A stretch of 64,000 nt of DNA from Buttiauxella brennerae ATCC 51605 (GCF_001654925.1 NZ_LXER01000023.1:82111-146110); one strand, 5' to 3'. Counted from the stretch's first letter, positions 31,482 to 43,736 are shown. Numbers and translations: made by a program. The notes: generated from the letters alone by a model not told the origin.

Positions 31482-33710
31482 CTAACCGTGCAAGCGCTTC
31501 GCGTCGATAATATCCGGCACCTGGTTCAGTTTGCCTAATACCCGGCCCAACACTTGCAGGTTGTAGATCTCGATATTCATATCGATGGTCGCCAGTTGCT
31601 GTTTGGTGTCACTACGGCTAGCCACACCCAGAACGTTCACCTTCTCATTGGCCAGAATGGTGGTGATATCGCGCAGCAGCCCACTGCGATCGTTGGCGGT
31701 AACGCGTACCACCAGCGAATAACCGCTCGAGTAACTTTCACCCCACACGGCATCCACGATGCGTTCTGGCGCGTGAGATTGCAGTTCCGCAAGCTGGTCG
31801 CAGTCTGCGCGGTGAATTGAAATACCGCGGCCTTGGGTGATAAAACCGACGATTTCATCGCCTGGAATCGGCTGGCAGCAACGCGCAATGTGGTGCATCA
31901 GATTGCCAACACCTTCAACGACTACGCGGCCATTATCTTTACTGCGTGATTGCGGCGTGTGCGTTTTCTGCTTCAGCTGGCGTAGCGCTTGCTCGTCCTG
32001 CTCTGCCGCAGTCGGTTTGTTAAACTGCGCTTGCAAGTAGTTACTCATCTGATTAAGACGAATATCACCGCCACCAATTGCCGCCAGTAACTCTTCGATA
32101 TCGTTGAAGTTATAACGTGGTAGTAATGATTTCTCGGCCTCTTTCAGGCTGATACCCAGATGTTCAATTTCATCATCAAGGATCTGCCGCCCAGCGAGAA
32201 TATTTTTGTCGCGATCTTGTTTACGGAACCAGTTGTGGATTTTCGCCCGCCCGCGGCTGGTGGTGATGTAGCCCAGGTTTGGGTTCAACCAATCACGGCT
32301 TGGGTTAGGCTGTTTCTGGGTGATAACTTCAATTTGGTCGCCCATCTGCAACTGGTAGGTAAACGGCACAATGCGCCCGCCGATTTTCGCACCGATACAA
32401 CGGTGCCCCACATCGCTGTGAATATGGTAAGCAAAATCAAGCGGCGTGGAACCTGCCGGTAAGTCAACCACATCGCCTTTTGGCGTAAACACATATACAC
32501 GGTCGTCAAATACCTGGCTGCGCACTTCATCGAGCAGTTCGCCGGAATCCGCCATTTCTTCTTGCCAGGCTATCAGTTTACGCAGCCACGCAATGCGATC
32601 TTCATGGCCTGAACTGCCGCTTTTGGCATTGCCCTCTTTGTACTTCCAGTGGGCAGCGACCCCGAGTTCCGAGTCTTCATGCATCTGCTTGGTGCGGATC
32701 TGGATTTCAATGGTTTTGCCGTTTGGCCCCAACACCACGGTATGAATCGACTGATAACCGTTAGGTTTCGGGTTGGCAACATAGTCATCGAACTCGTCAG
32801 GCATATGACGATAATGGGTGTGTACAATGCCAAGAGCGGCGTAGCAGTCCTGTAAACGTTCAGCCACCACGCGCACAGCGCGCACATCAAAAAGCTCATC
32901 AAAGGCAAGGGATTTCTTCTGCATCTTGCGCCAGATGCTGTAGATGTGTTTAGGGCGGCCATACACTTCAGCCTTAACGCCTTCTTCTTTCATCGACTTA
33001 CGCAGCGCGCTGACGAACTCGTCTATGTAATGCTCACGGTCGATACGGCGCTCGTGCAGCAATTTCGCGATACGTTTGTATTCATCGGGATGCAGGTAGC
33101 GGAAACAGTAGTCTTCCAGCTCCCATTTCAGCTGACCAATGCCGAGGCGGTTAGCGAGCGGCGCATAAATATTGGTGCACTCTTTTGCCGCCAGAACGCG
33201 TTCGTCTTCCGGTGAATCTTTAACTTCACGCAGATGAGCAATTCGCTCCGCCAGTTTAATGACCACACAGCGGAAATCGTCCACCATCGCCAGCAGCATG
33301 CGGCGAACGTTATCGACCTGTTCAGCAGAAACTGAATCGGTATGAGCGGCTTTCAACTGGCGAATTGCGGCCATGTCGCGCACACCGTGTATGAGCGTCA
33401 CAACCTGATTATCAATGCTTTCGCGCATCACCTCTTCGGTGACCACGCCCGCATCGGCAAGAGGGAACAGCAGTGCGGCTCGCAGCGTGTCGTTGTCCAT
33501 GCTCAGCATCGACAGGATTTCCACCATCTCGACGCCGCGCCACAGCAGCAGCTCCGCATTCGGATGGCCTTTGGTCTGTTGCTCGCAATACCGCCAGGTT
33601 TCGGCTAAGCGTTCACATGACAGCTGGTTGGTGATCCCGAGGCTCGCAATCCATCTGTCGGGCGCAAATTCGCCAGCTTTATTGAGATGTGCACTTCTTA
33701 CCGCAACCAT
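31482..33710 (-). CDS. relA: GTP pyrophosphokinase RelA ((p)ppGpp synthetase I)
   Basis: 742 residues. The N-terminal HD-type hydrolase domain lacks the HDxxED catalytic motif (FPLADAGVV here), so it is a synthetase-only RelA. The synthetase domain holds YGRPKHIYSIWRKM and PKPNGYQSIHT. TGS (VFTPKGDVVDLPAGSTPLDF), zinc-finger and C-terminal ACT domains follow. Ribosome-bound RelA senses uncharged tRNA and makes (p)ppGpp. Downstream is mazG directly. Confidence 0.98.
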   Translation of the reverse strand: MVAVRSAHLNKAGEFAPDRWIASLGITNQLSCERLAETWRYCEQQTKGHPNAELLLWRGVEMVEILSMLSMDNDTLRAALLFPLADAGVVTEEVMRESIDNQVVTLIHGVRDMAAIRQLKAAHTDSVSAEQVDNVRRMLLAMVDDFRCVVIKLAERIAHLREVKDSPEDERVLAAKECTNIYAPLANRLGIGQLKWELEDYCFRYLHPDEYKRIAKLLHERRIDREHYIDEFVSALRKSMKEEGVKAEVYGRPKHIYSIWRKMQKKSLAFDELFDVRAVRVVAERLQDCYAALGIVHTHYRHMPDEFDDYVANPKPNGYQSIHTVVLGPNGKTIEIQIRTKQMHEDSELGVAAHWKYKEGNAKSGSSGHEDRIAWLRKLIAWQEEMADSGELLDEVRSQVFDDRVYVFTPKGDVVDLPAGSTPLDFAYHIHSDVGHRCIGAKIGGRIVPFTYQLQMGDQIEVITQKQPNPSRDWLNPNLGYITTSRGRAKIHNWFRKQDRDKNILAGRQILDDEIEHLGISLKEAEKSLLPRYNFNDIEELLAAIGGGDIRLNQMSNYLQAQFNKPTAAEQDEQALRQLKQKTHTPQSRSKDNGRVVVEGVGNLMHHIARCCQPIPGDEIVGFITQGRGISIHRADCDQLAELQSHAPERIVDAVWGESYSSGYSLVVRVTANDRSGLLRDITTILANEKVNVLGVASRSDTKQQLATIDMNIEIYNLQVLGRVLGKLNQVPDIIDAKRLHG

Positions 33711-33821
33711 TGTCCTCTCCTGTGTCTACCCTTCATCTTTCGAGCTGTAAGTGGCTTATCCTCACTCTTTCACCTTGAAATCTTTCAGGTATGAATCAAT
33801 TCACTCGACTTGATTAACCGC

Positions 33822-35135
33822 TTAAATACGCTCAAATAGCGCCATAGACTCCAGGTGCCCAGTGTGGGGAAACATATCGAGCATTGCTAGCCGCCTAATT
33901 TGGTAACCTGCCGCCAACAATGCTTCGCTATCGCGGGCAAGTGTTGTCGGATTACATGAAACATAGACCACTCGTGAAGGAGCAAGTGAAATCACATGCT
34001 GCATGACGCCCGGTGCTCCCGCTCGTGCGGGGTCGAGCAATATCTTGTCAAAACCCTGAGCAGCCCAAGGCTGGCGCGTGACATCATCTTCCAGGTTTTC
34101 ATGAAAGAATGTGACATTTTTCAGTGAATTATGTCGCGCATTATATTCACCTTTCGCCACCAGTGCAGCAACGCCTTCCACCCCAACAACACTTTCGGCA
34201 CGTAATGCGAGCGGTAAGGTAAAATTACCCATTCCACAGAACAGATCCAGCACGCGGTCGGTTGGCTGTACATCCAGCCATTCGATGGCACGCGCAACCA
34301 TCTGCTGATTGACCGCATCATTCACTTGGATGAAATCGCGCGGGCTGAACATTAAGCGTAGCCCGTCAGAGTGATAGCAGGGCTCATCCTCACCCACAGC
34401 AGTCAGTGTCTCACTGTCAGGGGCTAAAAACAGCGCGACGCCAAAAGAATGCGAAAAGCGTTCCAGTTTTTGCCGATCGGTATCATGGAGCGCATCTAAA
34501 TGGCGCAAAACCATGAGCGGGCCATTATCGGCACAGACCAATTCAACATGCCCTAAACGCCGAACCGCTTTTAATCCGGACAAGCATTCGCGCAACGGTT
34601 CCAGTAATGCTTCAAGCTGGGGCACCAGAACCGGGCACTGGTGAATATTCACCAGTTCGTTGTCCTGAGATTTACGGAAACCCATCTGTAAGGTTTGCGT
34701 TTTGGCGTGGTAATTCAACCCAAGCCGGGCGCGTCGACGATAACCCCATGGCGACCCTGAGATTATTTCCTGCACCTCAGCCGGGGTTTCACGCGACCCC
34801 ATCATGCGCGCAAGCGCCCGGGATTTTGCTTGCTGCTGTAATTCGATGCTGGCATGTTGCTGCTGGCAACCGCCGCAGACACCAAAATGTGGGCAGCGCG
34901 GCGTAACGCGTTGCGGGCTATCATTTAAACGCCGCTTAACTTTAGCCTGGGAAAAGTTACGTTTGTCATCGGTAATGGTGACATCGACTCGCTCTCCAGG
35001 CAGTGCGCCCTGGATAAAAAGTGCTTTACCATTGTGCCGTGCAACGCCCTGACCAAATGGATCAAGGTCACTAACGTTCACAGTTATGATTTGACGAGTC
35101 GTAACCCGTCGCTTTGCAGAGTAGAATTGCGCCAT
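33822..35135 (-). CDS. rlmD: 23S rRNA (uracil(1939)-C5)-methyltransferase RlmD
   Basis: 437 residues from the ATG at 35135 ([10 protein letters not shown]), matching E. coli RlmD (RumA). An N-terminal TRAM domain is followed by 4Fe-4S ligands in [17 protein letters not shown]. The SAM motif is [15 protein letters not shown] and the catalytic Cys lies in [13 protein letters not shown]. It makes m5U1939 in 23S rRNA. It is divergent from barA, with only 61 bases between start codons. Confidence 0.97.
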   Translation of the reverse strand: MAQFYSAKRRVTTRQIITVNVSDLDPFGQGVARHNGKALFIQGALPGERVDVTITDDKRNFSQAKVKRRLNDSPQRVTPRCPHFGVCGGCQQQHASIELQQQAKSRALARMMGSRETPAEVQEIISGSPWGYRRRARLGLNYHAKTQTLQMGFRKSQDNELVNIHQCPVLVPQLEALLEPLRECLSGLKAVRRLGHVELVCADNGPLMVLRHLDALHDTDRQKLERFSHSFGVALFLAPDSETLTAVGEDEPCYHSDGLRLMFSPRDFIQVNDAVNQQMVARAIEWLDVQPTDRVLDLFCGMGNFTLPLALRAESVVGVEGVAALVAKGEYNARHNSLKNVTFFHENLEDDVTRQPWAAQGFDKILLDPARAGAPGVMQHVISLAPSRVVYVSCNPTTLARDSEALLAAGYQIRRLAMLDMFPHTGHLESMALFERI

Positions 35136-35196
35136 GAGCCAGTCGTGCTCTCTTAAAATATTAACTATTGCTTCAATTGTCCCATATCGGAACCCC

Positions 35197-37956
35197 ATGA
35201 CCAACTACAGCCTGCGTGCACGCATGATGATCCTGATTCTGGCACCGACATTAATGATCGGTTTATTGCTCAGCATCTTTTTTGTCGTCCACCGTTACAA
35301 CGACTTGCAGCGCCAGTTAGAAGATTCTGGCGCCAATATTATCGAGCCGCTGGCGGTCGCAAGTGAGTACGGCATGAGTTTTCACAGCCGTGAGTCCATC
35401 AGCCAATTGGTCAGTGTGCTGCACCGCCGCCATTCAGATATTGTGCGAGCGATTTCGGTTTTTGACCAAAACAACAAGCTGTTTGTCACCTCGAATTATC
35501 AGCTCAATGCTTCAGCGTTGAAGCTGCCGAACAATGCAAAACCTCCACACAGTTTAAGCATCACGCGGCTCGGGGACTCGATTATTTTGCGCACCCCGAT
35601 TATTTCCGAAAGCTACTCGCCGGACGAATCAGAAGTCACTGATGCGAAACCTGCGGGCAATACGCTCGGTTATGTCGCCATCGAACTCGACCTGAAATCC
35701 GTGCGTTTGCAGCAGTATCGGGAAATTTTTATTTCGACGCTGATGATGTTGTTCTGCGTGGGAATTGCGATGCTGTTTGCCTACCGCCTGATGCGCGATG
35801 TGACCGGCCCGATTCGTAATATGGTCAACACTGTCGACCGTATCCGGCGAGGGCAACTCGATAGCCGCGTGGAAGGCTTTATGCTGGGCGAATTGGATAT
35901 GCTGAAAAACGGCATCAATTCGATGGCAATGTCGCTCACCGCTTATCATGAAGAGATGCAGCACAATATTGACCAGGCCACTTCCGACCTGCGTGAAACT
36001 CTCGAGCAGATGGAAATCCAGAACGTTGAACTGGATCTGGCGAAGAAACGCGCTCAGGAAGCCGCGCGTATTAAGTCTGAATTCCTGGCCAATATGTCTC
36101 ATGAACTGCGCACGCCGTTGAACGGTGTGATTGGCTTTACCCGTCTGACGCTGAAAACCGATTTGAACGCCACCCAGCGCGATCACCTGCATACCATTGA
36201 GCGTTCGGCCAATAACCTGCTGACCATCATTAATGACGTGCTTGACTTCTCGAAGCTGGAAGCCGGAAAACTCATTCTGGAAAGCATTCCTTTCCCGCTG
36301 CGTAATGCGCTTGATGAAGTCGTTACCTTGCTTGCCCATTCGGCCCACGACAAAGGTCTGGAACTGACGCTTAACATCAAGAACGATGTGCCGGATAACG
36401 TGATTGGCGACCCACTGCGCTTGCAGCAGGTGGTGACGAATCTGGTGGGGAATGCGATTAAGTTTACCGAAAGCGGCAATATCGATCTGGTGGTTGAGAA
36501 ACGCTCGCAAGGGAATAATAAAGTCCAGGTTGAAATGCGGATTCACGATACCGGCATCGGTATTCCGGAACAGGAACAGTCGCGCCTCTTCCAGGCATTT
36601 CGTCAGGCTGATGCCAGCATTTCACGGCGTCACGGCGGCACCGGGCTGGGGCTGGTGATTACGCAGAAACTGGTGAGCGAAATGGGCGGGGATATCTCGT
36701 TCCATAGCCAGCCAAACCAGGGTTCGACCTTCTGGTTCTATATTAATTTAGACCTCAATTCCAACGCGGTTCTGGATGGTTATTCCACCGAGAATCTGGC
36801 AGGCAAGCGCATTGCTTATGTAGAACAAAATGCCACTGCCGCACAAAGCACGCTTAATATTCTGGCCAATACGCCGCTTGAAGTGGTCTACAGCCCAACG
36901 TTTATGACCCTTGCTGAAGGGCATTACGACATTATGCTGCTTGGCATTCCCGTCACATTCCACGACACGCTAACGCTTTCAAATCCGAAGTTTGCGAAAG
37001 CGTCGACCATGACCGACTGCCTGATTTTTGCGTTGCCAAGCCATGCACAAATCGATGCCGAGTCACTTAAAAAGCAAGGCGTTACCGCCTGTCTTCTGAA
37101 GCCAGTGACCTCGACTCGCCTGCTGCCTCTGCTTGCTGAGCATACGTTTGATGCCAGTGCCACGCCAGTCAGCAGCATTGAAAACCGGAAGCTACCGCTG
37201 ACAGTGATGGCGGTTGATGACAACCCGGCCAACCTTAAGCTGATTGGCGCGTTGCTTGAAGACCATGTTCAGAATGTCGAGCTGTGTGACAGTGGCCTGC
37301 AAGCCATTGAACGCGCGAAGCAAATGCAGATAGACATTATTCTGATGGATATTCAGATGCCAGAAATGGACGGTATCCGCGCCTGCGAGTTAATTCGCCA
37401 AATGCCGCACCACCAGCAAACACCAGTGATTGCGGTAACCGCACATGCTATGGCCGGGCAAAAAGAGAAACTGCTGAGTGCCGGTATGAACGACTATCTG
37501 GCGAAGCCGATTGAAGAGAAAAAACTCTACAGCTTACTGATGCGCTATCAGCCTGGTGCCATCACCGCCCCAGCGCTTCCCGCAAGCGTAGAAACGACTG
37601 TGCAAGCCAGTAACCCCAACCTGACGATAGACTGGGCGCTGGCGCTGCAACAGGCAGCGAATAAACCCGATCTGGCACGCGACATGCTGCAAATGTTGTT
37701 AGCGTTCTTGCCTGAAGTCCGCAACACGGTTGAACAACAGTTGGTAGGGGAAAACCCGGAAAAACTGGTCGAGATCATTCATAAACTTCACGGCAGTTGC
37801 AGCTATAGCGGTGTTCCACGGCTGAAAAACTTATGCCGACAGCTTGAGCACGAGTTGCGTAGTGGCGTGAAGCCCGAAGACCTGGAGCCGGAACTCTTTG
37901 AGCTACTCGATGAAATGAACAATGTCGCCAAAGAAGCGCAACGGATGCTCAATTAA
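35197..37956 (+). CDS. barA: Hybrid sensor histidine kinase BarA
   Basis: 919 residues from [11 protein letters not shown]; an upstream ATG at 35134 lies inside the divergent rlmD start and is rejected. Two membrane spans (about residues 10-30 and 175-195) flank a periplasmic sensor. HAMP follows, then the kinase core with the phospho-His in [12 protein letters not shown], ATPase boxes (DTGIGIP, GGTGLGL), a receiver domain with [11 protein letters not shown], and a C-terminal Hpt domain with [11 protein letters not shown]. It senses acetate and formate and phosphorylates UvrY, which activates csrB, encoded 8 kb away in this window. Confidence 0.98.
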   Translation: MTNYSLRARMMILILAPTLMIGLLLSIFFVVHRYNDLQRQLEDSGANIIEPLAVASEYGMSFHSRESISQLVSVLHRRHSDIVRAISVFDQNNKLFVTSNYQLNASALKLPNNAKPPHSLSITRLGDSIILRTPIISESYSPDESEVTDAKPAGNTLGYVAIELDLKSVRLQQYREIFISTLMMLFCVGIAMLFAYRLMRDVTGPIRNMVNTVDRIRRGQLDSRVEGFMLGELDMLKNGINSMAMSLTAYHEEMQHNIDQATSDLRETLEQMEIQNVELDLAKKRAQEAARIKSEFLANMSHELRTPLNGVIGFTRLTLKTDLNATQRDHLHTIERSANNLLTIINDVLDFSKLEAGKLILESIPFPLRNALDEVVTLLAHSAHDKGLELTLNIKNDVPDNVIGDPLRLQQVVTNLVGNAIKFTESGNIDLVVEKRSQGNNKVQVEMRIHDTGIGIPEQEQSRLFQAFRQADASISRRHGGTGLGLVITQKLVSEMGGDISFHSQPNQGSTFWFYINLDLNSNAVLDGYSTENLAGKRIAYVEQNATAAQSTLNILANTPLEVVYSPTFMTLAEGHYDIMLLGIPVTFHDTLTLSNPKFAKASTMTDCLIFALPSHAQIDAESLKKQGVTACLLKPVTSTRLLPLLAEHTFDASATPVSSIENRKLPLTVMAVDDNPANLKLIGALLEDHVQNVELCDSGLQAIERAKQMQIDIILMDIQMPEMDGIRACELIRQMPHHQQTPVIAVTAHAMAGQKEKLLSAGMNDYLAKPIEEKKLYSLLMRYQPGAITAPALPASVETTVQASNPNLTIDWALALQQAANKPDLARDMLQMLLAFLPEVRNTVEQQLVGENPEKLVEIIHKLHGSCSYSGVPRLKNLCRQLEHELRSGVKPEDLEPELFELLDEMNNVAKEAQRMLN

Positions 37957-37972
37957 TTGTTGCGTGCGGAAT

Positions 37973-37999
37973 GTCGGGTGCCGCTTGCGCGAATCCGAC
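37973..37999. repeat. REP-like palindrome after barA
   Basis: GTCGGGT, a 13-base loop, and ATCCGAC, similar to the unit after mutS. It lies between the convergent barA and garK and may help terminate both. Confidence 0.65.
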
Positions 38000-38034
38000 A
38001 TCCGCATTTTCACAAGTGTTTGTTTTGCCAGGGC

Positions 38035-39183
38035 TTAGTGCGAACGACACCCAACGCCTATCGCAACAGTGGCAGCGATATTCCTTGACGCCATACGCAA
38101 GTTTTCTGCGGCATTCGCCAGCGCATCCTCTAACGTGCAGATGCTGTACAGCACGCTAAAAACGGCATCCAGGCCGTGACCGTGCACCACGCCGACATCC
38201 GCCGTTAAGCTCCCGGCTATACCAATGACGGGTATGTTGTAGCGCTTCGCCACTTTTGCCACACCAATCGGTACTTTGCCGTGGATAGACTGGCTGTCGA
38301 TGCGCCCTTCTCCGGTAATCACCAGATCGGCATCACGCACTAGCTCATCGAGATTCAACGCCTCGGTGACTATCTCAATACCCTGGCGCAATTGTGCACC
38401 GCAAAAAGCATACAGTGCGGCACCCATGCCACCAGCAGCCCCGCCGCCAGAAAGCGTCAGCACGTCGATGTCGAGGTCACGGGAAATGATGCTGGCGTAA
38501 TGCTCCAGAGCGCTATCGAGTTCGCGAACCATTTCAGGTGTCGCCCCTTTTTGCGGCCCAAAGACCGCCGATGCCCCTTCTTTACCCGTTAATAGATTAG
38601 TCACGTCACACGCGACTTCGATACGGCAATCTTTCAGGCGTTGATCAAGCCCTGAAATATCAATGGATGCCAGCCTGGCGACTTCGCCACCGCCTGGGCC
38701 TAACGATTCACCGTCATTATCCAGCAAGCGCACACCGAGCGCCTGCACCATGCCGATACCGCCATCGTTGGTTGCACTGCCACCAATGCCGATGAGAATG
38801 CTTTGCACACCATGGTCTAACGCACAGCGAATGAGTTCGCCGGTGCCCCATGACGTGGTATTCAGCGGGTTGCGCAGTTCCGTCGGCACTTGTTCAAGGC
38901 CACTTGCGGCAGCCATTTCGATAAAGGCTCGTTGCCGATCGCCCGAAATTCCGTAAAACGCCTGAACAGGAGCGCCAAGCGGCCCGGTGACTTCCACTTC
39001 AATGACTTCGCCATCGGTCGCCGCAACCATCGCTTCTACCGTTCCCTCGCCTCCATCAGCAACGGGCACCTTTACATAGCAAGCATTCGGAAAGACTTCC
39101 CGAAAACCGGCTTCAATCTGTGTCGCCACCTCCAGAGCACTGAGGCTTTCTTTATAAGAATCCGGTGCGATGACAATTTTCAT
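38035..39183 (-). CDS. garK: Glycerate 2-kinase
   Basis: 382 residues from the ATG at 39183 (MKIVIAPDSYKESLSALEVA). VPVADGGEGTVEAM, IGIGGSATNDGG and ITGEGRIDSQS are signatures of the class I glycerate kinases (GarK, GlxK). It phosphorylates D-glycerate to 2-phosphoglycerate. Its place 129 bases after gudD fits the last step of glucarate breakdown. In E. coli garK belongs to the garPLRK operon elsewhere, so this linkage is different. GlxK cannot be ruled out by sequence alone, but either name means the same reaction. Confidence 0.9.
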   Translation of the reverse strand: MKIVIAPDSYKESLSALEVATQIEAGFREVFPNACYVKVPVADGGEGTVEAMVAATDGEVIEVEVTGPLGAPVQAFYGISGDRQRAFIEMAAASGLEQVPTELRNPLNTTSWGTGELIRCALDHGVQSILIGIGGSATNDGGIGMVQALGVRLLDNDGESLGPGGGEVARLASIDISGLDQRLKDCRIEVACDVTNLLTGKEGASAVFGPQKGATPEMVRELDSALEHYASIISRDLDIDVLTLSGGGAAGGMGAALYAFCGAQLRQGIEIVTEALNLDELVRDADLVITGEGRIDSQSIHGKVPIGVAKVAKRYNIPVIGIAGSLTADVGVVHGHGLDAVFSVLYSICTLEDALANAAENLRMASRNIAATVAIGVGCRSH

Positions 39184-39236
39184 ATGCCGTCCGTCGCTAT
39201 GTAAGATGGGATATATGAGAGCGAATTTTACCCTAA

Positions 39237-39309
39237 GTAATTGCAGCTGCATCAAGGTGGCAAGTGAGCGAACACAGCCAACACAGATGCAGCTTCAATT
39301 ATGACGGGT
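39237..39309 (+). repeat. ERIC-like element with internal deletion between gudD and garK
   Basis: AATTGCAGCTGCATCAAGGTGGCAAGTGAG at the left and the ACACAGCCAACACAGATGCA to GACGGGTA stretch at the right match the outer parts of ERIC. The central segment of about 50 bases is gone. It lies in the gud-gar transcript. Confidence 0.7.
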
Positions 39310-39312
39310 AAA

Positions 39313-40647
39313 TTAACGAACCATGCAAGGGCGCTTATTATTGAACGACCATTCTGGAATCAGATACTGCATCGCCATGGCGTCATCGCGCGCGCCAAGC
39401 CCGTGCTGTTGATAAAGCTCATGCGCTTTCATCACTTGATCCATATCCAGCTCAACACCCAGACCTGGCGTGGTTGGAACCTGCACCATGCCGCCTTTGA
39501 TTTCGAAAGGTTGTTTAGTCAGGCGCTGGTTGCCTTCCTGCCAGATCCAGTGGGTGTCGATGGCGGTGACTTTGCCTGGCGCGGCTGCGGCCACGTGGGT
39601 GAACATCGCCAGTGAAATATCGAAGTGGTTATTGGAGTGCGAGCCCCAGGTCAGGCCAAATTCATGGCACATTTGCGCGACGCGCACCGAACCTTGCATG
39701 GTCCAGAAATGCGGGTCAGCCAGAGGAATATCGACTGATTGCAAAGAAAGCGTGTGGCCCATTTGACGCCAGTCGGTTGCAATCATGTTAGTTGCGGTCG
39801 GCAAGCCTGTGGCACGGCGGAACTCCGCCATAATTTCACGACCAGAATAGCCCTGTTCAGCGCCGCACGGGTCTTCCGCATACGCCAGAACACCACGCAA
39901 TTGCTTACCGATGCTAATCGCTTCATCGAGCGACCAGGCACCATTTGGGTCAAGCGTTACACGAGCCTGCGGGAAACGTTTTGCCAGCGCCGTTACCGCT
40001 TCGGCCTCTTCGCTGCCCGCTAATACGCCGCCTTTGAGTTTGAAATCGTTGAAGCCATATTTCTCATAAGCGGCTTCAGCCAGGCGCACGACAGAATCCG
40101 GTGTCATGGCTTCATCATGGCGAATGCGATACCAGTCGCATTTCTCATCGGGCTGGCTTTGATAAGGCAACGGAGTTTGTTTGCGATTACCCACGAAGAA
40201 CAAATAGCCGAGCATTTCAACTTCGCTGCGCTGCTGCCCGTCGCCCAATAAAGACGCCACATTCACGCCCAGATGCTGGCCTAGCAAATCTAACATGGCG
40301 GATTCAATACCCGTGACAACGTGGATCGTGGTGCGCAAATCGAAAGTCTGTAAACCACGGCCACCGGAATCACGGTCGGCAAACTCGGCACGCACCAGGT
40401 TGAGAAGGTTTTTATATTCGCCCAGCGTTTTACCGATCACCAGGGCGGCAGCCTCTTCCAGCGTCTGGCGAATTTTTTCACCACCGGGGATTTCACCCAC
40501 GCCCGTATGGCCAGAGTTATCTTTGATAATCACAATGTTGCGGGTGAAAAATGGTGAGTGTGCGCCACTCAGGTTCATCAGCATACTGTCATGGCCCGCA
40601 ACCGGGATAACCTGCATAGCAGTGACTATCGGAGTAGAAGTTGTCAT
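39313..40647 (-). CDS. gudD: D-glucarate dehydratase
   Basis: 444 residues, enolase superfamily. [13 protein letters not shown] has the KxK catalytic pair, LDPNGAW the first metal ligand region, [15 protein letters not shown] the second, and [11 protein letters not shown] the catalytic His. It dehydrates D-glucarate and L-idarate to 5-keto-4-deoxyglucarate. It starts one base after the gudX stop in the gudP-gudX-gudD order found in E. coli. Confidence 0.98.
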   Translation of the reverse strand: MTTSTPIVTAMQVIPVAGHDSMLMNLSGAHSPFFTRNIVIIKDNSGHTGVGEIPGGEKIRQTLEEAAALVIGKTLGEYKNLLNLVRAEFADRDSGGRGLQTFDLRTTIHVVTGIESAMLDLLGQHLGVNVASLLGDGQQRSEVEMLGYLFFVGNRKQTPLPYQSQPDEKCDWYRIRHDEAMTPDSVVRLAEAAYEKYGFNDFKLKGGVLAGSEEAEAVTALAKRFPQARVTLDPNGAWSLDEAISIGKQLRGVLAYAEDPCGAEQGYSGREIMAEFRRATGLPTATNMIATDWRQMGHTLSLQSVDIPLADPHFWTMQGSVRVAQMCHEFGLTWGSHSNNHFDISLAMFTHVAAAAPGKVTAIDTHWIWQEGNQRLTKQPFEIKGGMVQVPTTPGLGVELDMDQVMKAHELYQQHGLGARDDAMAMQYLIPEWSFNNKRPCMVR

Positions 40648-40648
40648 G

Positions 40649-42016
40649 TTATTTATTCCTTTTCATCCATATGTATGAATTGCGGCCAAATGCCGGGCGT
40701 TTACGATCAAACCTCCAGCCCGGAACCAGATACTGCATTGCCGTCGCGTCGTTGCGTGAGCCACCTGGCAGGGATTTATACACCTCGTGGGCTTTTTGTA
40801 CCTGTTCCCAGTCAAGCTCAACACCCAGGCCTGGTGCATCCGGCACTGCGATTTTGCCGTTAACGATTTGCAGCGGCGATTTGGTCAGGCGCTGTTCGCC
40901 TTCCTGCCAAATCCAGTGGGTGTCGATAGCTGTAGGTTTACCCGGTGCCGCGGCACCCACATGGGTAAACATCGCCAGTGAAATATCGAAATGATTGTTA
41001 GAGTGACAGCCCCACGTCAGCCCCCATTCATCACACATCTGCGCGACACGAACCGCACCGCTGAGCGTCCAGAAGTGTGGATCGGCTAACGGAATGTCCA
41101 CAGCGTTGAGCATGATCGCGTGATTCATTTCGCGCCAGTTGGTGGCAATCATATTGGTCGCGACAGGTAAGCCTGTAGCACGGCGGAATTCAGCCATCAC
41201 TTCACGCCCTGAATAGCCTTGCTCCGCACCGCACGGGTCTTCAGCGTAGGTCAGTACATCGCCCATTCCCTTGCACAGTGCTATCGCCTCATCCAGCAAC
41301 CACGCACCGTTCGGGTCAACCGTAATACGGGCATCCGGGAAGCGTTTTTTCAGCTCATGGGCGGCATCAAGTTCTTGTTCGCCAGGCAGGACACCACCTT
41401 TAAGTTTAAAGTCTTTGAAACCATAACGATCTTGCGCAGCCTCTGCCAGCCGTACAATCGCCTGGCTGCTCAGCGCTTGCTGGTGGCGCAAATCATACCA
41501 GGCATGTTTTGCATTTTGCCCGTCCAGATACGGCAAATCGGTTTTGCTGCGGTCGCCGATATAGAACAGATAACCCAGAACGGTCACTTCATCGCGCTGT
41601 TTACCCGGGCCGAGCAGTTCGCACACCGGAACATTGAGCGCTTTGCCGAGTAGGTCGAGCAGTGCGGCTTCCAGGGCTGCCACCGCATTGACACGCAATT
41701 CAAACGTCCAGGCACCTTTGCCGAAAGTATCGAAATCCGCCGACTGATTACCTTTATGAACGTTCTGGACCACGCGATTCATTCGCGCGACTTCCTGGCC
41801 GACGACTTGCGGAATGGCATCAACCAGCGTCTGGTAAATCACTTCGCCACCGGGTGCTTCACCTACGCCGGTGTGCCCGGCGTTATCGGTAAGAACCACA
41901 ATGTTACGGGTGAAAAAGGCGCCATGTGCGCCGCCGATATTCAGCAGCATGCTGTCATTCCCGGCCACCGGAATGACTTTCATATCAGTAATAATCGGGC
42001 TTGCCTGAGTATTCAT
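40649..42016 (-). CDS. gudX: Glucarate dehydratase-related protein GudX
   Basis: 455 residues, a paralogue of GudD. It keeps [23 protein letters not shown] and the SNNHFDIS motif, but reads WGCHSNNH where GudD has WGSHSNNH. In E. coli GudX has only weak dehydratase activity, so its role is unclear; it may act on a related diacid or tune the pathway. The start overlaps the gudP stop by four bases, so it is made with the transporter. Confidence 0.95.
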   Translation of the reverse strand: MNTQASPIITDMKVIPVAGNDSMLLNIGGAHGAFFTRNIVVLTDNAGHTGVGEAPGGEVIYQTLVDAIPQVVGQEVARMNRVVQNVHKGNQSADFDTFGKGAWTFELRVNAVAALEAALLDLLGKALNVPVCELLGPGKQRDEVTVLGYLFYIGDRSKTDLPYLDGQNAKHAWYDLRHQQALSSQAIVRLAEAAQDRYGFKDFKLKGGVLPGEQELDAAHELKKRFPDARITVDPNGAWLLDEAIALCKGMGDVLTYAEDPCGAEQGYSGREVMAEFRRATGLPVATNMIATNWREMNHAIMLNAVDIPLADPHFWTLSGAVRVAQMCDEWGLTWGCHSNNHFDISLAMFTHVGAAAPGKPTAIDTHWIWQEGEQRLTKSPLQIVNGKIAVPDAPGLGVELDWEQVQKAHEVYKSLPGGSRNDATAMQYLVPGWRFDRKRPAFGRNSYIWMKRNK

Positions 42017-43374
42017 GATGATTGCCCTACTGTGACGGGTTTCAGTTCAACACGTTTGATATCGCCAACAATGACCAGGTAGCTCAGTACCGCGATAACA
42101 GCGTGAATCCCAACGTAGATCAGCGCGCCGTTAAATGAACCGGTTGTGCCGACAATGTAGCCGATAGCAATTGGCGTCACGATACCGGAGACATTACCGA
42201 ACATGTTAAACAAGCCACCGCTCAAGCCACTGATCTCTTTTGGTGCGGTATCGGCCATAACAGCCCAGCCCAGCGCCCCAATACCCTTGCCGAAGAACGC
42301 CATTGCCATAAAGCCGACAACCATCATTTCTGATTCGACATAGTTACAGAACACCATGCTGACGGAGAGCAACATCCCCAGTACGATTGGCGTTTTACGC
42401 GCAATATTTAACGAACCGGTGCGACGCATCAGCCAGTCTGAAATCACACCACCGAGCACACCGCCGACAAACCCACACACCGCTGGAACGGAAGCCACAA
42501 AACCGGCTTTCAGAATCGACATCCCTTTTTCCTGCACCAGGTAAACCGGGAACCAGGTAATGAAGAAGTAAGTTAAAGCGTTAATACAATACTGGCCGAT
42601 ATAGATCCCAATCATCATGCGTGATCCGATCAACTGTTTGATCTGGCCCCACTTCTGCGCCATCGGGATATGCTCTTTTGGCTTCTTCTGATCCATGTTG
42701 ATCAGCGCACCGCCCTCTTCGATGTACTCCAGCTCTTTCTTGTTCACACCCGGATGGTTGTTCGGCTCATGAATCACTTTAAGCCAGACAAAACTGATGA
42801 TAATGCCCAATCCGCCCATAAAGAAGAACACGTGTGACCAGCCCACTTCATGCGTCAACCAACCCATGATTGGCGCGAAGATAACCGTCGCGAAATACTG
42901 TGCGGAGTTAAAAATGGAAACCGCCGTGCCGCGTTCCTGTGCCGGGAACCACGCAGCGACTATTCGGCTGTTGCCGGGGAAGGAAGGTGCTTCGGCCAGG
43001 CCCACCAGGAAGCGCAAAGTAAACAGCGCGATGATGATGCCAAAACCACTGAAGATATCGACGAAACCTTGCAGCAAGGTGAACATCGACCAGATAAAGA
43101 TGGACCAGAAATAAACCCGTTTTGAGCCGAATTTATCCAGCAACCAGCCGCCTGGGATTTGCCCTATGACGTATGCCCAGGAAAATGCGGAAAACACATA
43201 ACCCATGCCAATCGGGTCGAGGCCGATATCTTTTGCCATTTCCGAACCGGCAATAGATAACGTGGCGCGGTCACCATAGTTAAACGAGGTGACGATAAAG
43301 AGCATGACGACTATCCAATAACGAGCGTTGGTTCTTTTCTCGGCAACGCTCGCCGCCTGGCTAATTGTGTTCAT
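42013..43374 (-). CDS. gudP: Glucarate/galactarate MFS transporter
   Basis: 453 residues with twelve predicted membrane spans, anion:cation symporter branch of the major facilitator family. [15 protein letters not shown] at the first span and [20 protein letters not shown] in the second half are typical of GudP/GarP. It imports D-glucarate with protons and heads the gudPXD(-garK) operon. AGGAGTG before the ATG is its ribosome binding site. Regulation by CdaR is known in E. coli; I cannot place a site here. Confidence 0.96.
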   Translation of the reverse strand: MNTISQAASVAEKRTNARYWIVVMLFIVTSFNYGDRATLSIAGSEMAKDIGLDPIGMGYVFSAFSWAYVIGQIPGGWLLDKFGSKRVYFWSIFIWSMFTLLQGFVDIFSGFGIIIALFTLRFLVGLAEAPSFPGNSRIVAAWFPAQERGTAVSIFNSAQYFATVIFAPIMGWLTHEVGWSHVFFFMGGLGIIISFVWLKVIHEPNNHPGVNKKELEYIEEGGALINMDQKKPKEHIPMAQKWGQIKQLIGSRMMIGIYIGQYCINALTYFFITWFPVYLVQEKGMSILKAGFVASVPAVCGFVGGVLGGVISDWLMRRTGSLNIARKTPIVLGMLLSVSMVFCNYVESEMMVVGFMAMAFFGKGIGALGWAVMADTAPKEISGLSGGLFNMFGNVSGIVTPIAIGYIVGTTGSFNGALIYVGIHAVIAVLSYLVIVGDIKRVELKPVTVGQSS

Positions 43375-43736
43375 GTTGCACTCCTGAATTATAGCTTTTG
43401 GCTATGATCCATTCTGCACTTGTAGGGTATCAGAATGAGGTATCGGCCCATCCGCAGTATTTTTTGTGGTGCTGAATCTGCGGTTTTTATGTGACCGATG
43501 GAAAGTATATGAAGGGAGTTAAAACGCCTCACCGTGCAAAGACACAGTTTTATCGCGCGCTTATTGAGCACTTTATGGCGTATGTACAACGCGTTGGGGG
43601 ATGGTTCACGATTTTTGAAACAGCCGGATAAAATGAAGGGATATCTCAGAGTGAGAAACGGTCAGGAAATCTCATTCGGAGGGCAGGTAAATGTGATATC
43701 ACCTGCCCCGGATTCGAGACTGCAATTAAAATTGTG
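43375..43736. other. Intergenic region yqcA / gudP
   Basis: 362 bases without a supported gene. The left part must hold the gudP promoter on the minus strand. On the right, GGGCAGGT and ACCTGCCC (43681-43708) form a hairpin just after the yqcA stop, without a T-run, which may end the yqcA transcript. Short frames here are not convincing. Confidence 0.5.

Noticed and set aside
35134..35196. Upstream ATG start for barA
   Set aside because: It overlaps the rlmD start codon, and the ATG at 35197 matches the E. coli BarA N-terminus.
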